Notes under the pieces: model-generated
What the model was told of the DNA's origin: nothing
Seen by the model: only the letters and a program-made list of their open reading frames with translations
The model's database searches: none
Assembly (NCBI RefSeq): GCF_003865075.1
Contig: NZ_BHWB01000012.1
Coordinates: 1 to 64,000, forward strand
Direction: 5' to 3'
DNA: 64,000 nucleotides
Source: Bacteroides faecalis
Lineage (GTDB): Bacteria > Bacteroidota > Bacteroidia > Bacteroidales > Bacteroidaceae
Program-made: the position numbers and the translations under genes
Shown: positions 1 through 8,436 of the stretch, one piece after another
Numbering within the stretch: position 1 is the stretch's first letter
Layout of the letters: every line of letters begins with the position of its first letter

Positions 1-41
1 ACAACGGATACTTTTTTCATTTTACATTTCATGTTTTTCAT
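1..41 (-). CDS. Start of an exported protein gene that leaves the window on the left
   Basis: Reading leftwards on the minus strand from an ATG at 41-39, the first residues are MKNMKCKMKKVSV and the gene continues beyond base 1. The first eleven codons are identical to those of the TIG lipoprotein gene at 8403, because both start codons lie inside the 674-bp inverted repeat. The sequences diverge from codon 12 (S here, L there). The basic, Met-rich start looks like the beginning of a signal peptide. It sits behind the truncated DUF4965 copy just as the TIG gene sits behind the full one, so it may be a paralogous surface lipoprotein of a second import operon. That role is inference, since only 13 codons are visible. 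Confidence 0.5.
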   Translation of the reverse strand, partial: MKNMKCKMKKVSV

Positions 42-681
42 TTTAGTTAATAATAAGTGTATTGTAAATTAAACATCTCATCGAACTTTGTTCATTAGTA
101 CCTGCATCCAGTATCCACCGATAACCGAACGGGCCTTGAAACCTACCCATTTACCACTGTCCGTATGATGCCAGTCACTGATAGGCACACGAGATTCTGT
201 CTCATTGATGTATTTATAAAGAGGATCTATAAACTTCTCGAATGTATTCTGGTCAGGCGCCATTGCCGCTGTCCACATAATCCAGTCCGATTTAGTATAC
301 TCTTTACGCGAATCCAGAGGTAAACCATAAAGATTCTGCTTGGTCTGATAATACTTGATTTCTTTTTCGATCACATTATTGGGAAAGAGATTCAGGTTCC
401 ACATCTTATCCCAAACCATATTATATTTTTGACTCCAAGTATTTTTACGGTCAAAAGCCAGGCGATAATGATCACCTTCATTCGCCATTTCTTCCCATTT
501 CACAGCCATATTCTTGGCAATGGCAGCATATTTATTTGCAACATCATCCAGACCCAGTAGACGTGCCATCTCACTATATCCGGCAACACCCATGATAGCT
601 TTTATTGACAAATTCGCATTATGCGCCCAATGACCTGCAAAGTCATCTGTGCAAAGTTGATTCTCAGGGTCCTGTCCATAC
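8..681 (-). repeat. Left arm of a 674-bp inverted repeat
   Basis: The reverse complement of 8-681 matches 7763-8436 base for base as far as I compared by eye (positions pair as x + y = 8444). It contains the last ~200 codons of a DUF4965 gene, the intergenic stretch and the first 11 codons of the next gene. Outside the arms the sequences diverge at once (acaacgg on the left against tgaagga on the right). The arms face each other across about 7.1 kb and could recombine to invert it. Confidence 0.93.
78..681 (-). pseudogene. 5'-truncated copy of the DUF4965 gene (C-terminal ~200 residues)
   Basis: This minus-strand reading frame is identical to the end of the DUF4965 gene at 5854-8366, running from YGQDPENQLC to the terminal NKVR and stop. 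Nothing upstream of 681 continues the protein. At the break the sequence changes to a 15-bp motif and an AT-rich leader that also precede the truncated SusC at 16.9 kb. No promoter or signal peptide is attached, so it is unlikely to be made as a working protein. It looks like a silent 3' cassette that becomes functional only if recombination joins it to the 5' part of the full gene. Confidence 0.85.
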
Positions 682-686
682 CGCAG
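672..686 (-). repeat. Shared junction motif, copy 1 (candidate recombination site)
   Basis: On the minus strand this reads CTGCGGTATGGACAG and marks exactly where the truncated DUF4965 copy begins. The same 15 bases occur at 16927-16941, where the truncated SusC begins. The ~35 bp upstream (plus-strand 687-720) also resembles the sequence upstream of the SusC copy, both containing taatta, tt and atataca in register. The full DUF4965 gene has only the right part (GTATGGACAG) at this point. Recombination-site function is inferred. Confidence 0.6.
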
Positions 687-874
687 TCTCTCAGATAATA
701 TGCTGTATATTAACTAATTACATAAGAATGTATTGTCTTTGTGTTGTGTTTTTAATACTATATCTATGTACTAAAGAAGTTAATTATAAATATGAAAGTA
801 TAATAGTAATATGTGACATGTTTATAATTAAAATATATACTGCTCATCCCTTAAGTTGGCGAATAAACATCTTG

Positions 875-970
875 TAAGTAACTGCTCACAATTAGTTAAT
901 GCTATCCGTCGTTCTTCACTTCGCTCCTTTAGATAGATACTCATGATACGAATTAATCAGGAATGCTTAC
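875..970 (+). repeat. Direct repeat R1 near the recombinase gene
   Basis: It begins taagtaactgctcacaatt, continues gttaatgctatc, then after a variable middle reads tactcatgata, aattaat and cttac. The copy at 1213-1309 has the same blocks in the same order and nearly the same length (96 against 97 bp). Its position beside a tyrosine recombinase gene suggests an accessory or attachment site, but this is inference. Confidence 0.65.
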
Positions 971-1212
971 TTATTTGATCAATTCATTACGCTGTAGAGA
1001 AGGTTCTGTATAATCTATTAAAAAAATAAGAATATTATTTTAGTTTTTCCTTTCAGATATAAAAGATTGGTCTTGGCCTTAAGATCAAAACACAGAATTT
1101 GTAACATGTTAATTGTTATACTTTTATAAAACAGAGGCGTTACCTTTGATAATTATCAACAAATAAGCTGGGATTTGTAACCAGTAATGAATAGTGAAAT
1201 ATTTTTATTGCA

Positions 1213-1309
1213 TAAGTAACTGCTCACAATTCGTTAATGCTATCTATTATTCCTAGATTTGTTCCCTTATACAACAATACTCATGATAAAATTAATTATG
1301 AACACTTAC
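1213..1309 (+). repeat. Direct repeat R2 near the recombinase gene
   Basis: Second copy of the repeat at 875-970. The first block (taagtaactgctcacaatt) is identical. The middle is diverged, while the tactcatgata and cttac blocks are conserved at the same spacing. Confidence 0.65.
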
Positions 1310-2001
1310 CTATATCATTAGGTACTCATCCAGTTTATTACAGTATGAATATGTAGAATAAAAATAGTATATGAATAATTTGAATCGTAATATAAAAACA
1401 AATCTGTTTAATTTTATTTGGCAAGTCTAGCCCTCAGTTCCTTCAATCTATTAGCGGCTTGCAGATTATCAACTTTGATATATCGCATAAAAGCAGATGG
1501 ACTTTTATGACCAGATATTCGCATCAATTCTTCTGCAGGAAAACCTGATAAATACATATTCGTGCAAAAAGAACGTCTACAAGTATGGGAGTATATTAAT
1601 TCCCATTTTTCGTATATTCGTTTTTCTCGTTCTTTACCTTTTTTACGGACTATTTCAACTTTCTGTCTTAACTTCGCTTTTAGTCCTAACTCTTTTACTC
1701 TATCATTAAATAAATATCTTGGTATTTTGGGTAATTCATAATTGTATTTTCTAAGAATCTCTGGAACATAATCAATCATGGGAATAACAACTGCCTTATG
1801 TACCTTTCTTTGTTTAAGGTTTATATTTCCATTATCTAAATCAATGTGTTCCGGCCCTAAAGTTGAAAGATCACTATATCGTAAACCGGTAAAACATCCG
1901 GTGATAAATATATCGCGTATTTTCTCCAATTGCTTATCATTCGATAGATCGAGCTCATATATCGCTGCTAATTCTTTTTCACTTAAATAAATAGCATCTG
2001 T

Positions 2002-3023
2002 ACCCGTTGGCGGAATTAAAAAGATAATATATTGATGTTTAAAAAGTTGTGCATATTATTGATTTATAGCATATTAGAGATGGTCAAACCTTTAATATAT
2101 CATCAATATATGCACAACTTATATACAATATTCAGTAAAATTCTTAAGATTTGCAAGCAATTTGGCGATAACCTCATAAATGAGAAGGGAAATATTCCTC
2201 GTCCAGGTGTTGTTCCCAAGTTTTCAGATATAGAAGTTATAGCTTTGAACCTTACATCCGAAGCCATGGGTATAGATAGTGAAAGTAATCTTTTCATTAG
2301 ACTTTCTGAGTATAAGGATAAAATGCCCAATCTGATTTCAAGACGCCAGTATAATGACAGGCGTAAAACTACATCAACCTTATGCGACACTATCCGTAAA
2401 AGAATAGCTGAGAAGATAGATGGTGGTGAAGAATATTTCTGTATTGATTCAAAACCTATAGAGGTATGCCGGGTAGCTAGAGGGAAACGTTGTAAAATGG
2501 GCAGAAACGATTATAGTAAAGCTCCATCATTCGGATATTGTGCCTCTCAGAAGAATTATTACTATGGATATAAATTACACGCTATTTGCGGTTTAAGTGG
2601 AGTTATCCATTCCTTTGACCTGACAAAAGCAAGTGTTCACGATATCAATTATCTTAAAAATATCAGATATGAATATCATGACTGCAGCATTTTCGGAGAT
2701 AGAGGATATATTAGTAAGAATGTGCAACTGGATTTGTTTGAGACTGCAAATATAAGACTTGAAGTTCCATATAGACTGAACCAAAAGGACTGGAGTCCTA
2801 CATTCATCCCATTTGCTAAAGCCAGGAAAAGAATCGAAACGGATTTCTCACAACTATGCGATCAGTTCATGATAGTGAGAAATTATGCTAAAGATACAGT
2901 AGGATTGTTTACCAGAATACTCGGGAAAATAAGTGCATTTACAATCCTTCAATATATAAACCACATTAACAACAAACCTATTGGCAGACTTAAATATGCG
3001 CTTATTTAATTCCGCCAACGGGT
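2002..3023 (+). mobile_element. IS982-family insertion sequence, complete
   Basis: Perfect 19-bp terminal inverted repeats are seen: acccgttggcggaattaaa at 2002-2020 and its reverse complement at 3005-3023. The element is flanked by the 7-bp direct duplication catctgt (1995-2001 and 3024-3030). Length is 1022 bp, and one transposase gene fills it, as expected for the family. The perfect ends and duplication indicate recent insertion. It interrupts the recombinase gene on the opposite strand. Confidence 0.95.
2110..3009 (+). CDS. IS982-family DDE transposase
   Basis: Starting at the ATG at 2110 (MHNLYTIFSK) gives 299 residues, the usual family size. An in-frame upstream ATG at 2032 would add 26 hydrophobic residues that I think are not native. 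A plausible DDE triad is visible: Asp in YFCIDSKPIE, Asp in IFGDRGYIS and Glu in RKRIETDFSQL. The C-terminal region RNYAKDTVGLFTRILGKISAFTILQYIN is typical of the family. The gene ends 14 bp before the right end of the element. It should be able to mobilise this IS, and no defect is visible. Confidence 0.9.
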   Translation: MHNLYTIFSKILKICKQFGDNLINEKGNIPRPGVVPKFSDIEVIALNLTSEAMGIDSESNLFIRLSEYKDKMPNLISRRQYNDRRKTTSTLCDTIRKRIAEKIDGGEEYFCIDSKPIEVCRVARGKRCKMGRNDYSKAPSFGYCASQKNYYYGYKLHAICGLSGVIHSFDLTKASVHDINYLKNIRYEYHDCSIFGDRGYISKNVQLDLFETANIRLEVPYRLNQKDWSPTFIPFAKARKRIETDFSQLCDQFMIVRNYAKDTVGLFTRILGKISAFTILQYINHINNKPIGRLKYALI

Positions 3024-3910
3024 CATCTGTTTCCTCCTCTACCACTTTGAAACATCTTAGATCAATTGGCGGAATAGATCCTTTTACAATCTGAAAATTA
3101 ACAAATCCTTTCAATAAACGTATGATTTTTCCTGCAGAGTTAGTAAGTAATCCTTTTGTTCCATTTGGTTTTTCAGCTTTATAGAATAAATAATCCATAA
3201 ATTCATTGTAAAATGTCAAATTCAGATTATGAAATGACAAAGGTTGAGATGAATATTCCTTAAAAGCAATTAGATGTTTACGAAGTGTTCTATAATCTTT
3301 GATCTGATCTTTAGAGACAGATGGAGCCTTTTCTATAATATATCGTTCTAATGCATCAAATATATCTATCCGATGGGAACGTAAATCATATTCCCTATCT
3401 TTCTCCAATTCGAGCAAAACAAAATCAACAGTCGGATCTAGATTATTATCTTTAGCATAAGTAAGAATTTTGCCAAGTTTCGACGTGATTCTAATTAAAC
3501 AAGAATCAATTTCTTCGTACTGTGGACAAGCACGTTTGATCCACCTCTTCTTGGCATCCCAATATTCAGGTTTAATATTGTATCCAGTAGAGATGAGTGT
3601 ACGTTTAAACCGATCATAATTATATCGGATATAAAGAACTGTAGTGCCCTCTTGAGTAACGTACTTTGGTTTAATATATGGAAAATATTTTGCTATAGTG
3701 ATATCTGTATTGCATTCGTGTTGCAAATTTAAGAAAGCTATCTAAAACAGCAAATATCTCTTTAGTTAAAGTTGGTAGTTGCTCATGCTTTAATAATTTT
3801 CTTTAAGCTAAGGAAAATATCTGTTCATAAAAGGATAAATATTGCTCAAAGGGCATAGAAACCTCTATTTGTTGAGTCTAAAAAAGGAGAAAAACATAAA
3901 AAAGAGCAGA

Positions 3911-3968
3911 TTTTATCCTTTCTTGACCATAGATTTTCCTTATTTTTTATATTAATTGTCTTATTTTG
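3911..3968 (+). promoter_or_regulatory. PUL operator and promoter (original promoter of the import operon)
   Basis: The motif TTTTATCCTTTCTTGACCATAG (3911-3932) matches the operator upstream of the sulfatase, GH67, GH43 and GH76 units, with changes in the 3' half. A -7-like TTATTTTG lies at 3961-3968, 50 bp from the motif start, the same spacing as in the other four. It points toward the DUF4965 gene, which is now separated from it by the IS1380-family element. Confidence 0.6.
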
Positions 3969-4093
3969 TATCGATTGAAATAAAATGCTATGGAAAATAA
4001 CTAGCCTTTACAGGTTTTATGTCTACTTAAGACACACAAAACAGTAGTATTTTTCCCCATAACATTCTATTCAAGATTTGACAGTACTGGTAT

Positions 4094-4210
4094 TTATTAA
4101 AAGGTAAGAAGAAAAAATAAAAGTATTAAGGATTAAAGTTTTCATAAGGTATTATTAAGGTAAGAAGTAATTTAGCTAACATGGGTTTGTTTTGTTATTA
4201 AGGTAAGAAG
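4094..4210 (+). repeat. Three direct repeats in the operon leader
   Basis: The sequence ttattaaggtaagaag occurs at 4152-4167 and 4195-4210, and as ttattaaaaggtaagaag at 4094-4111. The copies lie in what would be the untranslated leader of the import operon. They could bind a protein or RNA, but nothing in the sequence says which. Confidence 0.7.
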
Positions 4211-4244
4211 ATTGTAGGATGGATAACCTTAAATTTTAGATTAA

Positions 4245-5837
4245 CCTCAAATCCGCAACTAAGCCCTTGAACGTCCTTATTGCGTTTACACGTCCTCTCA
4301 TTACTGAATTTGCAGATAATTTGAACTTGAAGCACCCACTTCTGCCTACAATATCCCCTTACCCCACAATGTGACTTGAGGCAATACACAATATCATTCC
4401 CATAAGTTGTAGGCATTATCCAAAATCAGTCTGGAAAACATCTGCGTAAGCATTATTACAGGTATAGATGTTCAGCACATACCGCCTTGATGTCCTGATC
4501 CACTTGGCTGGTACAGAGATAAACCTGAAGACAAACGCTTTTATGCGACTTGTTGCATTGAGCCCGAACTTCTTTACGTCAAGTCTTTGAATAATGGCCT
4601 TGTAAAAGTTACGGATAAGTGCTGTAAGAAGAAGGAACACTGTGTTCTCTGCCATGAAGGATTTGGGCAATCTGTCCCACCCGAAACCATTGTTCATATC
4701 ATCGAAGATACGTTCCTTTCCTCCACGAAGGTTATAGAACTCGACAATTTCTCTTACGGAAGAATCATAGTCGTTAGTCAGGATACAACGGTATGTGTAT
4801 TCTCCTTCCCAAAAATCCTGCACACCATCCATCCGTTTCTGTCTTTGAATCACAAGTCGATATGCCTTACCTTTCCACTTCTCAACAAGGATAGAGTTCA
4901 ATTCAAACTCAATGCCATTGATTTCCTCAGTTTTCCAGCCTTTGAGAGCAAAGGTGTCATTGTAGATCGAACTGCAGCGGTTAGCACGGATATAGAAGGA
5001 CTTGCAGTGTTTTTCTATTTCCTCCACGATTTCCTCGGAACATGATCCACAATCAGCTCTGAAGCGATTGATAGTGAGCCCATTCTGTTCAAATCTCGCA
5101 AAGAACCTCTTCAGCGTGTCCTTCTGATGGAAACGAACATTTGTGTTACCATCGCTATTCTCTATACCGACTATCAAATCGCCAATAACCGCCACGCCAG
5201 GGCGATAACCAAGGAACTTCTTGTATGTAGGCTTTGCATCATACTTCTCTGTCTCTATGAACTGATGGTCGAAATCAACATCATACATCTCACCCTCTTT
5301 CAGTTGGCCAGATGCAAATATACAATTGAGCAATAAAGTATTGAGAGTGTCAGCCGTATTGAAATCGTAGGTCTTGCCCATATCTGATGTGTATGAAATG
5401 TTTTCTTGCGTCAACTCCTTTATCGCCCTGAGGATAGTATCAGAGCTACAAGTGCGAAGTGTCGGATGAAGCGAGAGGTGGTTCATCAAATGAGTAGTGA
5501 CATCCTCAATACATGAACCGCTACAGAAGTAGATACTCATGAGAGAACGGATGATTTCGCTGTACTGATAACCGAACGATCTACACCTTAGACCGAGGGT
5601 TGAGTCGATTACAGATGATAATGTGGAGTCAAATTGCTCCATGATTGAAAATAATCCCCCAAAAGGAGTGAGTCTCTCAGATTTAATTTGTATCTTCGCC
5701 ATGTCTATCGTCGGATTCTCTTGTTTTTTTTGCAACACTAAGATAAGTGAAAATTCTGACATGGCAAAATCCTGAGCAACTTTTTGTTGCTCAGGTACTT
5801 AAAAAGTTTAATTTATAATAGTGTTGCGGAATTAAGG
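4245..5837 (-). mobile_element. IS1380-family insertion sequence, complete
   Basis: Imperfect 15-bp terminal inverted repeats are seen: cctcaaatccgcaac (4245-4259) and gttgcggaattaagg (5823-5837), with 13 of 15 matching. The 5-bp direct duplication attaa (4240-4244 and 5838-5842) flanks it. The 1593-bp length fits Bacteroides IS1380-family elements. A hairpin near the transposase start (cctgagcaac, T-run, gttgctcagg, about 5771-5795) is also present. The right end lies only 16 bp before the DUF4965 start codon. IS elements of this family can carry outward promoters, but no clear one is seen. Confidence 0.9.
4416..5702 (-). CDS. IS1380-family transposase
   Basis: This 428-residue protein begins MAKIQIKSERLTPFGG, the standard start of Bacteroides IS1380-family transposases. 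An upstream in-frame start would add 20 residues and is less likely. Candidate DDE-type acidic residues are Asp in YDVDFDHQFIE, Asp in RADCGSCSEE and Glu in NLRGGKERIFDD, followed by the FGWDRLP motif. The frame is intact. It is transcribed away from the DUF4965 gene, so transposase transcription would not feed that gene. Confidence 0.93.
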   Translation of the reverse strand: MAKIQIKSERLTPFGGLFSIMEQFDSTLSSVIDSTLGLRCRSFGYQYSEIIRSLMSIYFCSGSCIEDVTTHLMNHLSLHPTLRTCSSDTILRAIKELTQENISYTSDMGKTYDFNTADTLNTLLLNCIFASGQLKEGEMYDVDFDHQFIETEKYDAKPTYKKFLGYRPGVAVIGDLIVGIENSDGNTNVRFHQKDTLKRFFARFEQNGLTINRFRADCGSCSEEIVEEIEKHCKSFYIRANRCSSIYNDTFALKGWKTEEINGIEFELNSILVEKWKGKAYRLVIQRQKRMDGVQDFWEGEYTYRCILTNDYDSSVREIVEFYNLRGGKERIFDDMNNGFGWDRLPKSFMAENTVFLLLTALIRNFYKAIIQRLDVKKFGLNATSRIKAFVFRFISVPAKWIRTSRRYVLNIYTCNNAYADVFQTDFG

Positions 5838-5853
5838 ATTAATTAAAAGAATT

Positions 5854-8366
5854 ATGAAGAAACTACTAATTATGATGGCTCTTTCTGTTAGTATGCTGAT
5901 TAATGCTCAGACAACTAACTTCTTTGAACCTGTTAAAGAAATAGCGCTACGTGTCCCGTCAGTGCCAATTGTTGTTACAGACCCATATTTTCAATTTGGT
6001 CTCCTTATGACAAACTGATGGAAGGGAGTACAGAACATTGGACAAGTGCAAAGAAGCCTTTATTGGGCGCCCTACGTGTAGATGGTAAAGTATATCGTTT
6101 TCTGGGTAAAGATAAAATAAATTTAGTCCCGATTGCCCCTATGACTAATGTAGAACATTGGGAGGCAGCTTATACGAATAGCACACCATCTAATGGATGG
6201 CAAAAATTTCAATTTGATGATAGCAGTTGGAAAAAAGGAAAAGCCGCTTTTGGTAGCCATGATATGCAACGGGTTCACACAGAGTGGAAAGGGAATGATA
6301 CTGATATTTATATTCGTCGTGAGTTCGATATTAATAATTTAGATTTAGCAGAAGAATTTTATTTAATTTATTCTCATGATGATGTATTTGAGTTATATCT
6401 CAATGGAGAACAATTAGTTTCTACAGATCTTGTCTGGAGAGACAATGTGTATCTCAAACTGACTGATGCAGCAAAGAAAAAATTGCGTAATGGTAAGAAT
6501 GTGATTGCTGCTCATTGCCACAATACTACGGGAGGTTCCTATGTGGATTTTGGTTTATTTCGTGAGAAGAAAGATGCCGTAAAGTTCTCTGATGAGGCTA
6601 TTCAAAAATCTGTAGATGTACTAGCAACCTCTAGTTACTATACTTTTACCTGTGGTCCTGTAGAACTCGATCTCGTATTTACAGCTCCTCAATTGATTGA
6701 TGATCTGGATCTATTATCTACACCTATTAATTATATATCCTATCGCGTACGAGCACTTGATCAAAAAGGCCATGACGTACAACTCTATATGGAAACTACT
6801 CCAGAATTGAGTATTAATGAGAATAATCAACCTACTATTGCACGTACATTATCTAAAAATGGTATTAGCTATGTTGAGGCAGGAACAATTGATCAGCCAA
6901 TATGTGATCGTAAAGGTGACTTAATTTGTGCAGATTGGGGTTACGCATACCTTGCTAGTATAAATGGAGTAGGAAAATCTATCGGTTTAGGCGATTATTA
7001 TAAAATGAAAGAGTCATTTGTAAAAAACGGAAGTTTAAATTCCACTATTACAAAATGGACTACTCGCAAAGAAGAGGATAATCCTGCTATGGCTTATGTA
7101 CATAACTTAGGTACAGTTTCTAAGGATAGCAAAGAGGGATTCATGATGATTGGTTATGATGATATCTATTCTATCGAATATATGTATGAAAAGCGTATGG
7201 GATACTGGAAGCATGACGGTAAAGTAACCATATTCGATGCTTTCGAGAATCTGAGAGATAATTATCAATCAGTTATGGAGCGTTGTCGTGCTTTGGATAC
7301 GATGATTTACGATGATGCAGAGAGAGCAGGTGGCAAAAAATATGCTGAAATCTGTTCGGCTGCTTATCGTCAGGTAATGTCAGCCCACAAACTCTTCACA
7401 GATAAAGAAGGTAACTTGATGTGGTTCTCAAAAGAGAACAACAGTAATGGTTGTGTTAATACAGTGGACTTAACTTATCCGTCTGCCCCATTATTCTTGA
7501 TTTATAATCCTGATTTACAGAAAGCAATGATGACTAGTATTTTTGAATACAGTGCTAGTGGTCGTTGGAATAAACCTTTTCCAGCTCATGACTTAGGAAC
7601 ATATCCTATAGCTAACGGACAAGTTTACGGAGGCGATATGCCAATTGAAGAAGGTGGTAACATGGTTATTCTAGCTGCAGCTATCTCAAAAATTGAAAGA
7701 AATGTTGATTATGTAAAAAAATATTGGGATATTTTGACCACATGGACTAATTATTTAGTAGAGTATGGACAGGACCCTGAGAATCAACTTTGCACAGATG
7801 ACTTTGCAGGTCATTGGGCGCATAATGCGAATTTGTCAATAAAAGCTATCATGGGTGTTGCCGGATATAGTGAGATGGCACGTCTACTGGGTCTGGATGA
7901 TGTTGCAAATAAATATGCTGCCATTGCCAAGAATATGGCTGTGAAATGGGAAGAAATGGCGAATGAAGGTGATCATTATCGCCTGGCTTTTGACCGTAAA
8001 AATACTTGGAGTCAAAAATATAATATGGTTTGGGATAAGATGTGGAACCTGAATCTCTTTCCCAATAATGTGATCGAAAAAGAAATCAAGTATTATCAGA
8101 CCAAGCAGAATCTTTATGGTTTACCTCTGGATTCGCGTAAAGAGTATACTAAATCGGACTGGATTATGTGGACAGCGGCAATGGCGCCTGACCAGAATAC
8201 ATTCGAGAAGTTTATAGATCCTCTTTATAAATACATCAATGAGACAGAATCTCGTGTGCCTATCAGTGACTGGCATCATACGGACAGTGGTAAATGGGTA
8301 GGTTTCAAGGCCCGTTCGGTTATCGGTGGATACTGGATGCAGGTACTAATGAACAAAGTTCGATGA
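5854..8366 (+). pseudogene. DUF4965/DUF1793 (glutaminase A-like) secreted protein, frameshifted
   Basis: The ATG at 5854 begins a signal peptide (MKKLLIMMALSVSMLINAQ) and the frame runs to ...VVTDPYF. A T-run at 5988-5991 is one base short. Adding a T restores PYFSIWSPYDKLMEG and fuses it to the long frame ending at 8366, giving 837 residues against 831 for its close relative at 51244. Domains are an N-terminal DUF4964-like start, an inserted beta-sandwich (about residues 85-190, with SHDDVFELYLNGE), then the DUF5127/DUF4965/DUF1793 core with GGDMPIEEGGNMV and SDWIMWTA. Function in Bacteroides is not established. Its partner genes suggest glycan processing. It would be the first gene of the import operon, but the IS1380-family element sits 16 bp upstream. 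The frameshift could be a sequencing error, homopolymer phase variation or decay. Confidence 0.85.
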
Positions 8367-8436
8367 GATGTTTAATTTACAATACACTTATTATTAACTA
8401 AAATGAAAAACATGAAATGTAAAATGAAAAAAGTAT
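7763..8436 (+). repeat. Right arm of the 674-bp inverted repeat
   Basis: Pairs with 8-681 in reverse complement. It begins inside the DUF4965 gene at gtatggacag and ends 34 bases into the TIG lipoprotein gene. Recombination between the arms would therefore keep both reading frames intact and change only which downstream gene is joined to the DUF4965 promoter side. Confidence 0.93.

Larger units (their letters stand above)
687..1413. other. AT-rich intergenic region with two ~96-bp direct repeats
   Basis: No convincing gene is seen. The region carries two imperfect direct repeats (875-970 and 1213-1309). A weak match to the PUL operator lies at 1044 (TTTTTCCTTTCAGATA) with a -7-like agaatttg at 1094-1101, the same ~50-bp spacing as the strong copies. 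Its role is doubtful. The downstream neighbour is the 3' end of the split recombinase gene. Confidence 0.5.
1414..3726 (-). pseudogene. Tyrosine recombinase/integrase split by an IS982-family element
   Basis: The N-terminal part (3726 down to 3024) has the Bacteroidetes integrase Arm-DNA-binding region (IRYNYDRFKRTLISTGY) and a SAM-like core-binding region. The C-terminal part (1994 down to 1414) has the catalytic motifs TGLRYSDL (Arg), HTCRRSF (His-x-x-Arg) and ISGHKSPSAFMRYI (His, Tyr nucleophile). A 1022-bp IS lies between them, flanked by 7-bp duplications (catctgt). Removing the IS and one duplication joins the halves in frame across EEETDAIYLSEKEL to give 427 residues, the usual length for this family. 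Tyrosine recombinases next to Bacteroides surface loci commonly invert promoters or exchange SusC-type genes. Here the flanking inverted repeats and truncated cassettes make that role likely, but the enzyme is now inactivated. Confidence 0.9.
3727..4244. other. Regulatory intergenic region between the recombinase gene and the IS1380-family element
   Basis: These 518 bases hold no gene. They contain an operator/promoter pointing right (3911-3968), three direct repeats (4094-4210), and on the minus strand whatever drives the recombinase gene. If the IS1380-family element is removed together with one ATTAA copy, this region becomes the ~280-base leader of the DUF4965-SusC-SusD operon. Confidence 0.6.

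Noticed and set aside
605..877. A 90-codon plus-strand frame
   Set aside because: It starts antisense to the truncated DUF4965 copy and continues into AT-rich spacer. The Cys/Ile/Tyr-rich product has no recognisable features.
4198..4416. A 72-codon minus-strand frame at the IS1380-family left end
   Set aside because: It crosses the terminal repeat of the IS and has no family features. It is noncoding IS end sequence.
4587..5045. A 152-codon plus-strand frame
   Set aside because: It is antisense to the IS1380-family transposase and only mirrors its codon pattern.
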